Shown here: piece by piece, positions 1 to 8,049 of the stretch | Position numbering within the stretch: the first letter of the stretch is position 1 | Layout of the letters: each line of letters starts with the position of its first letter | From: Actinopolymorpha cephalotaxi | Lineage (GTDB): Bacteria; Actinomycetota; Actinomycetes; Propionibacteriales; Actinopolymorphaceae | Direction: 5' to 3' | DNA length: 64,000 bases | Assembly (NCBI RefSeq): GCF_013408535.1 | Contig: NZ_JACBZA010000001.1 | Location: 186,001-250,000, forward strand | Notes under the pieces: model-generated | Told to the model about the DNA's origin: nothing | Database searches by the model: none | The model's input: only the letters and a program-made list of their open reading frames with translations | Translations under genes and position numbers: made by a program

Positions 1-93
1 AACCCCGCCTTGCGCTGTCCGAGTTCGGCCAGCCAGGCGACCGGTAGCGGCTCGGCGCGAAGGTTGGGCGAACAGCCTGGAAGGCTTGGCCTC

Positions 94-2103
94 ATGGCAC
101 CAGACATCACACGTGCGGACGGAAAGCTGGGCTGGGGAATTCTCGGCCCGGGCAACATCGCCCGCCGCTTTGCAGGAGACCTCCCGGCGTCGAGCACCGG
201 CGTGCTCGTGGCCGTGGGCAGCCGCGACCTCGACAAGGCGAAGGCGTTCGCCGCGGAGTTCGGCGGCGCCCGCGGCTACGGCAGCTACGAGGAACTACTC
301 GCCGACGACGAGGTCGACGCGGTCTACATCTCGACCCCGCACCCGCAGCACGCCCAGTGGGCGATCAGGGCGGCCGAGGCGGGCAAGCACATCCTGTGCG
401 AGAAGCCCCTGACCGTGAACCACGCCGAGACGATGGCCGTGATCGAGGCGGCCCGCGAGCATGACGTCTTCTTGATGGAGGCGTTCATGTACCGCTGCGT
501 GCCGCAGACCGCGGCGCTGCTGGACCTGTTGCGCGAGGGCGCGATCGGGAAGATCCACCAGATCGAGGCGTCGTTCGCGTTCGGTGGCTCCCCGAACCCG
601 GGCAGCCGGCTGTGGGACCCCGAGCTCGCCGGCGGCGGCATCCTCGACGTGGGCGGCTATCCCGTCTCGATGGCCCGGCTGATCGCCGGCGTCGCGGCCG
701 GGCAGCCGTTCGCCGACCCGGAGTCGGTCAGCGCGGTCGGCCGGGTCGGCGAGACCGGTGTCGACGAGTGGACCGCGGCGACCCTCACGTTCCCCGGTGG
801 AGTGTCCGCCCACGTGGTGACCGGCATCCGCAAGGGCGCGGAGAACGTCGTCCGGGTGGTCGGCAGCGAGGGCTACCTCGTGGTGCCCAACCCGTGGCTG
901 CCGGCCCGGGACGGAAGCAGCGCGGGCATCGAGGTGCACCGCGTCGGTGAGGACGACCGGCACGTCGAGGTGGAGACGGTTCCGCTGTACGCCGCCGAGG
1001 CCGACACGGTGGCCGCGCACCTGGCCGACCGCCAGGCGCCGGCGATGGCCTGGGCGGACTCCCTCGGCCAGGCGGCCACCCTGGACGCCTGGCGGGCCGC
1101 CATCGGGCTGGAGTACCCCTCGGAGCGGCTGGACGCGAACCGGCCGACCGTGCACCGTCGGCCGCTGCGCCGGCGCGACGACCACACCATGAAGTACGGC
1201 CAGATCGTGGGCGTGGACAAGCAGGTCTCCCGCCTGGTGATGGGCGTGGACAACCAGATGAACCTCTCGCACGGCACCGCGATGTTCGACGACTTCTTCG
1301 AGCGCGGCGGGACCACCTTCGACACCGGCTACATCTACGGCCGGGGACAGTGCGAACGCGTTCTGGGGCAGTGGATCCACAACCGCGGTGTCCGCGACGA
1401 CGTGGTGGTCATCGGCAAGGGAGCGCACACCCCGCACTGCGACCCGGAGTCGATCACCCGGCAGCTGCACGAGTCGCTGGAACGCCTGCAGACCGACTAC
1501 GTCGACGTGTACTTCATGCACCGGGACAACACCGACTACCCGGTGGGCGAGTTCGTCGACGTGCTGGACGAGCACTACCGTGCCGGCCGGATCAAGGCGT
1601 TCGGTGGTTCGAACTGGACCCTGGAGCGCCTCGCCGAGGCGAACGCCTACGCCGAGGCCAACGGCCGTCAACCCATGGTTGCGGTGAGCAACAACTTCAG
1701 CCTGGCAAGGGCGCTGGACGTTCCCTGGGCCGGCTGCCTGGCGATCAGCGACGACGAGTCCCGGCAGTGGCTGGAGAAGAACCAGCTGGCGCTGATGCCC
1801 TGGTCGAGCCAGGCGCGGGGCTTCTTCACCGGACGTGCAAAGCCCGAGGACCGTTCCGACGCGGAACTGGTGCGGTGCTGGTACAGCGACGACAACTTCG
1901 AGCGCCTGGCCCGGGCCACGTCGCTGGCGCGCAAGCGGGGTGTGCACCCGACCGCGATCGCGCTGGCGTACGTCCTGCACCAGGACTTCCCGACGTTCCC
2001 GCTGATCGGCCCGCGCGCTCTGTCGGAGACGCACAGCTCGCTGCCCGGCCTGCAGGTGGACCTGACGCCGGACGAGGTGCGCTGGCTGGACCTGCGCGAC
2101 TGA
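94..2103 (+). CDS. Gfo/Idh/MocA oxidoreductase fused to an aldo/keto reductase
   Basis: A 669-residue two-domain NAD(P)-dependent oxidoreductase. Residues 13-340 form a Gfo/Idh/MocA domain: a Rossmann glycine motif GILGPGNIA near residue 15 and the family EKP triad at E103-K104-P105. From about residue 366 (MKYGQIVG) an aldo/keto reductase barrel follows with its catalytic tetrad visible: D410 (DTGYIYG), Y415, K442 (IGKGAH) and H476 (FMHRDN). Both halves look intact, so the protein may carry out two successive redox steps on a sugar or polyol; the substrate is unknown. The frame is open further upstream, but the ATG at 94 follows GGAAGG with a 9-nt gap and directly precedes the Rossmann fold. 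The upstream 93 bp show nothing else. It converges on the next gene and ends at a strong hairpin. Family assignment is firm; function is inferred. Confidence 0.88.
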   Translation: MAPDITRADGKLGWGILGPGNIARRFAGDLPASSTGVLVAVGSRDLDKAKAFAAEFGGARGYGSYEELLADDEVDAVYISTPHPQHAQWAIRAAEAGKHILCEKPLTVNHAETMAVIEAAREHDVFLMEAFMYRCVPQTAALLDLLREGAIGKIHQIEASFAFGGSPNPGSRLWDPELAGGGILDVGGYPVSMARLIAGVAAGQPFADPESVSAVGRVGETGVDEWTAATLTFPGGVSAHVVTGIRKGAENVVRVVGSEGYLVVPNPWLPARDGSSAGIEVHRVGEDDRHVEVETVPLYAAEADTVAAHLADRQAPAMAWADSLGQAATLDAWRAAIGLEYPSERLDANRPTVHRRPLRRRDDHTMKYGQIVGVDKQVSRLVMGVDNQMNLSHGTAMFDDFFERGGTTFDTGYIYGRGQCERVLGQWIHNRGVRDDVVVIGKGAHTPHCDPESITRQLHESLERLQTDYVDVYFMHRDNTDYPVGEFVDVLDEHYRAGRIKAFGGSNWTLERLAEANAYAEANGRQPMVAVSNNFSLARALDVPWAGCLAISDDESRQWLEKNQLALMPWSSQARGFFTGRAKPEDRSDAELVRCWYSDDNFERLARATSLARKRGVHPTAIALAYVLHQDFPTFPLIGPRALSETHSSLPGLQVDLTPDEVRWLDLRD

Positions 2104-2138
2104 GTTCCGCCTTGTCCGGTTGGTGATCCGACCGGGGT

Positions 2139-2175
2139 TTCGGGCCCCGCATCGCTCGTCGGTGCGGGGCCCGAA
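2139..2175. terminator. Perfect 13-bp hairpin between convergent genes
   Basis: The arms ttcgggccccgca and its exact complement enclose an 11-nt loop. It lies 35 bp after the fusion reductase stop and 13 bp from the stop of the convergent minus-strand gene, so it probably terminates both. There is no clear T-tract. Confidence 0.7.
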
Positions 2176-2187
2176 CGCGTTCTGGGC

Positions 2188-3978
2188 TCAGCGTTCGACG
2201 GTGACGGTGAAGCGCACCGTGTCGTGCACGCCGGTCAGGTCGAGGCGGACCAGGCCGCACAGTCCGCGGCGGTTCTCGAATCCGTACGGCAGGTGCACCA
2301 TCGCCTCCACGGGAACCTCGACGTTCACGTCGAGGACCTCCTCGCCGTGCACGAGGCGCACACCGTGGGGAGTGCGTTCGACCTGGGTGTGCACGCCGGT
2401 GCCGGGGTCGCGAAGGTAGGGCACCAGCAGGGTTCGCTCGCCGGCCACGCCGGGCGTTGCCTCGTCCACGTGGACGCCGTCGTCGTGCACGGTGACCTCG
2501 AGCCGGTACGGCATCGCGTCGGCCCCGCCGTCTGCGTCGGACCGCCCCCGCACCCTCAGGCCGGCCAGTGCGCCTGCTCGGCTCTCGGCGCCGTCCAGAT
2601 GAACTGCATCGAACGCATCGGCCGCCTGGATCGCCTCGATCGGCGCGTCCAGGGCGAAGGTGCGCTGGGCCAGGACATCCAGGTCGCCGCGTACGCCTCC
2701 GGAGCGCAGAGCCGTGCCCAGGTTGAGGAAACGCCCGCTCTCCAGGTGCCGCACGCTGGACGCGAACTGCAGGTGGCGGTCCGGTCCGACGGTGAGGTCG
2801 GTGATCCCGAACCCGTCGTAAGCCGGTGCGGGGTCCGCGTTCACCGCGACCGAGTAGCGGCCGGCGCTCGCAACGCCGCGGAAGGTCGGGTCGTGCTCCA
2901 CCCGCGTCGCCGGCGTACGCTCCGCGGGCAGCGGGGCGGTGCCGGTGAACCCTGCCCGGACCGCGGTGGCCAGGAACGCCAGCGCGAGGTTGGCGTAGTG
3001 GCCGTCGGCGGTGTAGGCCTCGTACCCCACCCGCCAGCCCTCGGGCAGCACGTTCTCCACCGGACTGAACGTCGCGCCGGGCCGCTGCCAACGCCGCATT
3101 GACACGAACGCGCGCGTGGCGGCCTCCGCGGCCCGGTCCGCACGCTCGGTGTCCTGGCGCTCGGTGAAGTACGCGCGTGCGTGGGTGAAGTACGCGACCT
3201 GCGCGCCCAGCGTCCACGTCTGCCCGGCGCTGCGGTGCGCGGAGGCCAGCGACCCGTCGGACAGTTGCACGGCGAGGCTGCGCTCCAGGCCGGTCGCCAT
3301 CAGCCGTTCCAGGGCGGGACGGTGCCGGCCGTCGTACCCCTCCACCAGCAGGTCCGCCACGTGCAGCCGGGTGAACAGGTCGTAGGAGTTCGGCTTGCCC
3401 GGTTCGAAATAGAAGCCGGTCTCGGGCCGGAGGAGGTCGGCGAGGAAGACCGCCAGCCACTCGTCTACGTCGGCGACGGAGTACGGCGAGAGCCCTTCCC
3501 GGATGCGGATCCACTCACCGGACAGCCACACCGACGCCCAGTTCGACGGCGGCCGGGAGCGGAAGGAACGCATGAGGTCCACGGCGGCGATCCGGCCGGC
3601 GAACTCGGCCGTACGCCCGTCACCGGCGTCCCGCAGAACGCGGAACGTCTTGAGGATCGGCGGCCAGGTGAAGTCGCGATGGTTGGACCGGCGAACCGAC
3701 CCGTCGGCGCGGGAGAAGGAGGCGCCGGTCGGCGGGAGGTCGGGATTCTCGGTGTGCGCGAGGGCCGCGTCCAGCCCCCGACCGGCTCGGGCCAGCCGGT
3801 CGGCGCGGTGCGCGGCCGGCCCTGTCTCGGCAAGGACGGCTTGACAGTAGGCGTGGTAGGCGGTGCCGTACTGCGTGGGTTCGTCGAACACCGGGTCGTG
3901 CAACTCGCCGGACTCCTGCACGTACGGCAAGAAGCTGTCCACGCCGGTGGTGAGGACGGCGACGGAATCAGTGGTCAT
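2188..3978 (-). CDS. Unknown protein, alpha/alpha-barrel-like, linked to a GH2 gene
   Basis: A 596-residue protein that I cannot place in a named family. The first 350 residues are helical and rich in W, Y and R (for example NHRDFTWPPILKTFRVLRDAG and PSNWASVWLSGEWIRIREG), which suggests an alpha/alpha-toroid; the last 230 residues look beta-rich. That order is known from polysaccharide lyases and some glycoside hydrolases, but the comparison is by composition only. No signal peptide is visible, so it is probably cytoplasmic. The frame extends up to 4065, but the hairpin that ends the upstream gene sits at 4029-4063 and the extra residues look non-coding, so the ATG at 3978 is preferred; no clear Shine-Dalgarno sequence precedes it. 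It follows the GH2 gene on the same strand and may act on the same glycan. Confidence 0.65.
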   Translation of the reverse strand: MTTDSVAVLTTGVDSFLPYVQESGELHDPVFDEPTQYGTAYHAYCQAVLAETGPAAHRADRLARAGRGLDAALAHTENPDLPPTGASFSRADGSVRRSNHRDFTWPPILKTFRVLRDAGDGRTAEFAGRIAAVDLMRSFRSRPPSNWASVWLSGEWIRIREGLSPYSVADVDEWLAVFLADLLRPETGFYFEPGKPNSYDLFTRLHVADLLVEGYDGRHRPALERLMATGLERSLAVQLSDGSLASAHRSAGQTWTLGAQVAYFTHARAYFTERQDTERADRAAEAATRAFVSMRRWQRPGATFSPVENVLPEGWRVGYEAYTADGHYANLALAFLATAVRAGFTGTAPLPAERTPATRVEHDPTFRGVASAGRYSVAVNADPAPAYDGFGITDLTVGPDRHLQFASSVRHLESGRFLNLGTALRSGGVRGDLDVLAQRTFALDAPIEAIQAADAFDAVHLDGAESRAGALAGLRVRGRSDADGGADAMPYRLEVTVHDDGVHVDEATPGVAGERTLLVPYLRDPGTGVHTQVERTPHGVRLVHGEEVLDVNVEVPVEAMVHLPYGFENRRGLCGLVRLDLTGVHDTVRFTVTVER

Positions 3979-4028
3979 GGCAGTGGGACGCGCACCGGCC
4001 GGCAGGGGTTCGCGGCGGGGGAGCGGCT

Positions 4029-4063
4029 GACCGGGGCCGGACGGTTTTCGCCCGGCCCCGGTC
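4029..4063 (-). terminator. Perfect 12-bp hairpin after the GH2 gene
   Basis: The arms gaccggggccgg and ccggccccggtc are separated by an 11-nt loop, starting 24 bp after the GH2 stop codon. Read on the minus strand it would end or attenuate the GH2 transcript before the next gene. It also argues against a start at 4065 for that gene. Confidence 0.6.
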
Positions 4064-4086
4064 ATCGCGTTGGTCGTGGCCGGGTC

Positions 4087-5892
4087 TCAGCCGTGCGCCT
4101 TCTCGATCGCCGCCGTACGAGTCTGGGCGGCGCGGACGCGTTCGAGGTCGAACTTCTCCGAGCGGTCGAAGCGGTAGACGCCGTTCTGCTCCTGGAAGAC
4201 GTCGGTCAACTGCGTGTAGCAGTAACCGAACATGTCCGGGTCGTCCAGCAGCACCGCGACCAGCCCCTCGAAGCGGTCGTAGAACTCCTCCAGCGTGCGG
4301 CAGCGTTCGCCGTACCCCCAGGAGTCCTCGTCCGGTCGTGCGTCGGGGTTCCACCAGATCCCGCCGAACTCGCTGCAGAAGTAGGGCTGTCCGGCGTAGG
4401 CGACCGAGAAGGGCTTGTCCTGCCCGCCGTCGTTGACGTACGGCCTGCCCTCGGCGAGACCCTTCATCGCCTCGGCGAACTTCGCCGGGTTCTGTTCGTA
4501 GTTGTGCGAGTCGTAGATGTCGGTCTCGGGCACCCGGTGGGAGTAGCCGGAGGTGTCCAGTACCGGCCGGGACTGGTCGGCGGCCTTGGTGGCAAGGAAC
4601 ATCCCGCGCATCACGTCGTCCAGAACGGTGATCCGGTCGTGCAGCCGCTGCCAGGTCTCGTTCAGCGGGCACCAGCCGACGATCGAGGGGTGGGAGTAGT
4701 CGCGCTCGACCGCCTCCAGCCACTGCGTGACGTACGTCGCGGTGGGCTGCTGGTTGTCGCCGTCCTTCCCGACGTTGCACCCCCAGTCGGGGAACTCGCC
4801 CCACACGAGGTAGCCGAGCCGGTCGGCGTGGTAGAGGAAGCGCTCCTCGAACACCTTCTGGTGCAGTCGCGCGCCGTTGAAGCCGGCGGCGAGGGAGAGC
4901 TCGATGTCGGCGACGAGGGCGGCGTCGTCGGGCGCGGTGAGCAGCCCGTCGGCGTAGTAGCCCTGGTCCAGTACGAGCCGCTGGAAGACGGGTTCGCCGT
5001 TCAGCAGGACGGCCTTGCCGTCGATGCTGACCGAACGCAGTCCGGCGTAGCTCGTCGCCTGGTCGACCACGGCGCCGTCGGCGCCGACCAGCTCGAACGC
5101 CAGGTCGTACAGGTGGCCAGCACCCACCGACCACAGCGTGCGGCGGTCGTCCGGCACGGCGAGGGTGAGCCGGACGGCGAGGTCGAGGTCGGCGCGCACC
5201 TGCGCGGTGGCCACCACGCCGGCGTCGTCTGACAAGGTCGCCTTGACACTGAGCCCGCGACGCGGCCCGGCCAGCGGGACCTCCACGTGGAACGCGCTGC
5301 CGGCGACGTCCGGCGTGATCCGCGGCCGGTTCAGGTGCGACGTGGGCACCGGCTCCAGCCACACGGTCTGCCAGATGCCGGTGGTCCGGGTGTAGTGACA
5401 GTCGTGGTTGCCGTACTGGTCGGACTGCTTGCCGCGAGCCTGCGGGCCCGCCCGGTGGTCGCGGGCACGGACGACGAGCGTCACCTCGCGGCCGGCGACG
5501 TCGCCGAGGTTCGCGCTGAACGGCGTCGAGCCGCCGCGGTGCCTGGCCACCTCGGCGCCGTCCGCCCACACCGTGGTGTCGTGGTCGACGGCCTGGAAGT
5601 GGACCAGCACGTCGCGTCCGCGCCACTGCTCGGGGACCGCGAACGTACGGCGGTACCAGACCGCCTCCATGAAGTCGACGTCGCCGATCCCGGAGAGCTC
5701 CGACTCCGGGCAGAACGGCACCAGGATCTCACCGCCGAGGTCGCGTTCGAGCACGCCGCGCTCGAGGCCTGAGTCGCCCCGGTCGGTCTCGAACTGCCAG
5801 CGTCCGTTGAGGTTGAGCCAGTCGGGACGGACGAACTGCGGTCGCGGGTACTCCGGGCGGGGCTGGTCGGTCGAGGTCGCGGTCGAGGTCAT
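4087..5892 (-). CDS. Glycoside hydrolase family 2 (beta-galactosidase/glucuronidase type)
   Basis: A 601-residue retaining exo-glycosidase of the GH2 family, probably cytoplasmic because no signal peptide is present. The order is a jelly-roll sugar-binding domain (about residues 20-190, with WQFETD, YRRTF and GIWQTVWLE), an immunoglobulin-like domain and a TIM barrel from about 280. The acid/base glutamate is E412 in PLNETWQ and the nucleophile is E508 in CSEFGG. The length matches beta-glucuronidases, but substrate specificity cannot be read from the sequence. The ATG at 5892 has GAGGAG 9 nt upstream; a GTG at 5913 with AGGAG is also possible. A near-palindrome with a central CG lies about 90 bp upstream and could be the operator of a LacI-family repressor encoded elsewhere. 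Confidence 0.9.
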   Translation of the reverse strand: MTSTATSTDQPRPEYPRPQFVRPDWLNLNGRWQFETDRGDSGLERGVLERDLGGEILVPFCPESELSGIGDVDFMEAVWYRRTFAVPEQWRGRDVLVHFQAVDHDTTVWADGAEVARHRGGSTPFSANLGDVAGREVTLVVRARDHRAGPQARGKQSDQYGNHDCHYTRTTGIWQTVWLEPVPTSHLNRPRITPDVAGSAFHVEVPLAGPRRGLSVKATLSDDAGVVATAQVRADLDLAVRLTLAVPDDRRTLWSVGAGHLYDLAFELVGADGAVVDQATSYAGLRSVSIDGKAVLLNGEPVFQRLVLDQGYYADGLLTAPDDAALVADIELSLAAGFNGARLHQKVFEERFLYHADRLGYLVWGEFPDWGCNVGKDGDNQQPTATYVTQWLEAVERDYSHPSIVGWCPLNETWQRLHDRITVLDDVMRGMFLATKAADQSRPVLDTSGYSHRVPETDIYDSHNYEQNPAKFAEAMKGLAEGRPYVNDGGQDKPFSVAYAGQPYFCSEFGGIWWNPDARPDEDSWGYGERCRTLEEFYDRFEGLVAVLLDDPDMFGYCYTQLTDVFQEQNGVYRFDRSEKFDLERVRAAQTRTAAIEKAHG

Positions 5893-6334
5893 GGTGGTGG
5901 GCTCCTCGGGCACGGGGGCTCCTGCGTCGGGGGCGGTACGTATGGTGCTCGGCCGACGTCGTCAGCGTCGTCGGCGTCGATCATTACATCGCTGTAAACG
6001 GGATCCTCCCAGAAGCCCACCGCCAGGACCAGAGTGCGTTCCACAAACTGGCATCCGGCAGCGGCGTTCCGCCACCTGATCGGAACGCTCGCCGCCCGTG
6101 GAGTCGCCAAGGTGCGGGCCCGTTCCCAGGGGCAGGTTCTCGATGCCGACTGGACGATGAGGGCCTACGTCGTGGGCCGGAATCTGACCTGTCGCAGTGA
6201 ATGCCGGCCCCTTTGAAACGTGTACGGTGACGAGCCGGATCGTCGATCGGCACGGAGATTGCTCTTTACATGCAAGGGGAATCCCGCCTTGTGGGCTAAC
6301 CGGGCTTGTCGGTGGTGGCCGGTACGATTCGATC
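5893..6334. other. Divergent intergenic region between the GH2 and HNH genes
   Basis: About 440 bp with no convincing gene. It holds the GH2 ribosome-binding site and the LacI-type operator candidate at 5984-5997 on one side. On the other side TACGAT (6323-6328) ends 6 nt before the ATG of the HNH gene, which has no Shine-Dalgarno sequence; this fits a leaderless promoter. The middle part shows no other structure I can interpret. Confidence 0.5.
5984..5997. promoter_or_regulatory. LacI-family operator candidate upstream of the GH2 gene
   Basis: The sequence ttacatcgctgtaa is a 14-bp inverted repeat with one mismatched pair and a central CG. This is the usual form of LacI-family operators in actinobacteria that control glycosidase genes. 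The surrounding A/T content stands out from the GC-rich background. No LacI gene lies in the window. Confidence 0.45.
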
Positions 6335-8029
6335 ATGTCTTCGAGTGAGTGGGGTGCCTGGACCGGTGGTGATGCCGCCGGCCGGATCCTGGCTGCGCTC
6401 GACCGGGTCGACGCTCCGCTGGACGAGGCGTGGGTGGCGCCGAAGGGTGGCCTGAAGCCGGAGGACATGGGGGCGGTGATCGCTGCGGCGCGGGCGAAGA
6501 AGGCCCGCTTCGAAGCATTGGAGCTGGACCTGGTGGCTCTGGCGGAGGCCAGTGACATCGGCAAGCTGACCGGCTCCCCCAACGCCACCGTCTACCTGCG
6601 CACCGCGCAGCGGCTCGCGCAGCGGGAGGCGTCCGCGGTCGTGGGGCTGGCCCGCGACCTGGGCAAGGTGGCGCGGCTGACGTTGGAGGCGATGGCCGCC
6701 GGGGCGGTGTCGGCGATGCAGGCGAAGGTGATCGCCGAGGCACTGAAGAAACTCCCGGAGTACGTCGGGGCCGATGAACGGCACCGGGCGGAGGAGTTCC
6801 TGATCGAGAAGGCCGGCTTCGCCAACCCCGACGAACTCCGCGGAATGGGCGAATCGCTGCTGGAACGCATCGCGCCCGAAGAGGCCGAACGGCTGGAAGG
6901 GGAAGAACTGGCCAAGAAGGACCGCAAGGCCGAACAGAAACGGTCCCTGCGCTACCTGCCCAACGGCATCCCCCAGTCCGAGACGGTGCGGATCACTTTG
7001 CCGTCGTGGGAGATGGAACTCCTCCGCAAGATCATCGAACCGTTGGCCGAACCGAAGAAGGGCGCAGAACCCGACACCCGCCCCATCGAACAGCGGCGCG
7101 GGGACGCGTTCGCCGAAACCCTCGGCCTGCTCGCCGCCGCCACCACCACACCCGTACGCGGCGGCCGACCACCCCAGGTCGCGGTCACCATCCCCATCGA
7201 CGTTCTGCTGAAGGGCCTGGGTGCCGGGACGATCGACGACACCGCCACCCCCGAACGCCCCCGGCCGTGCACCTGCCCCTGCACCGACCCCAAGTACGGC
7301 ACCAGCAAGGACACAGGCAACGCCAAGAACGCGAAGAATGCGGCCAAGGACCCCGACCAGGCGGGTGAGCCGACCCCGCATGAGGCAGAAGGTCAGGACG
7401 AGGGCCAGGAATCCCAGCCAGGTAAGCAGAAACGGCCGCCACCCGGCGCCGGCTCACTAGCGGACGGGATACCACCACCGCGAACACCCGGCCAACCCCC
7501 ACAACCGAACACCGATTCCGAGGTCGCCGACCGCGCCCAGGGTGCAGAAGGGTCGAAGGCTGCCACCGACCTCATAGACCCGCACGACGGGTGCCCGAAG
7601 TGCGGTGGCGGTGGGTCGGCCCGCTACCTCTGGGTCGACGGGAAACCGATCTCCGCCGCCACCGTGCGCCGGTTGGCGTGCGAGGCCGACCTGATCCCGG
7701 TCGTCCTCGCAGGAGACGGGCAGGTGCTCGACCTCGGCCGCTCAGACCGCTTCTTCAGGGAACACCAGCGACGTGCACTGGCGATCCGCGACGGCAGCCA
7801 CTGCCACTTCCCCGGCTGCAACATCCCCGAACCGCGCTGCATCACGCACCACATGACCGCCTGGGACCACGGCGGGCCGACCGACCTGAACAACGGCGTA
7901 CTCCTATGCCGCTTCCACCACGTCACCGTCCACCACAAAGGCTGGCTGGTCCGCATGGGCGCACACGGCCACCCCGAGTACGTACCCCCGGAATGGGTGG
8001 ACCCACAGCAGCGAACCCTCCGCCCATGA
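6335..8029 (+). CDS. DUF222 domain HNH endonuclease family protein
   Basis: A 564-residue member of the 13E12/DUF222-HNH family that is multicopy in actinobacteria; the biological role of the family is unclear. An N-terminal helical DUF222 domain (about residues 20-300) is followed by a hydrophilic low-complexity insert (about 310-430, rich in K, N, A, E, Q and P), then the HNH nuclease domain (about 485-545) with THHMTAWDHGG, NNGVLLCRFHH and the metal-binding cysteines CHFPGC. Two further cysteine clusters, CTCPC in the insert and CPKCGG before the HNH domain, may bind zinc. The ATG at 6335 has no Shine-Dalgarno sequence but follows TACGAT by 6 nt, which suggests leaderless translation. The gene stands alone and converges on the S9 peptidase. 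Confidence 0.88.
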   Translation: MSSSEWGAWTGGDAAGRILAALDRVDAPLDEAWVAPKGGLKPEDMGAVIAAARAKKARFEALELDLVALAEASDIGKLTGSPNATVYLRTAQRLAQREASAVVGLARDLGKVARLTLEAMAAGAVSAMQAKVIAEALKKLPEYVGADERHRAEEFLIEKAGFANPDELRGMGESLLERIAPEEAERLEGEELAKKDRKAEQKRSLRYLPNGIPQSETVRITLPSWEMELLRKIIEPLAEPKKGAEPDTRPIEQRRGDAFAETLGLLAAATTTPVRGGRPPQVAVTIPIDVLLKGLGAGTIDDTATPERPRPCTCPCTDPKYGTSKDTGNAKNAKNAAKDPDQAGEPTPHEAEGQDEGQESQPGKQKRPPPGAGSLADGIPPPRTPGQPPQPNTDSEVADRAQGAEGSKAATDLIDPHDGCPKCGGGGSARYLWVDGKPISAATVRRLACEADLIPVVLAGDGQVLDLGRSDRFFREHQRRALAIRDGSHCHFPGCNIPEPRCITHHMTAWDHGGPTDLNNGVLLCRFHHVTVHHKGWLVRMGAHGHPEYVPPEWVDPQQRTLRP

Positions 8030-8049
8030 CGGGGCAGGCGTACGGGCGA

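Noticed and set aside
3181-5232. A 683-codon plus-strand frame opposite the GH2 gene
   Set aside because: It is a Gly/Val/Arg-rich shadow of the GH2 and neighbour coding sequence on the other strand.
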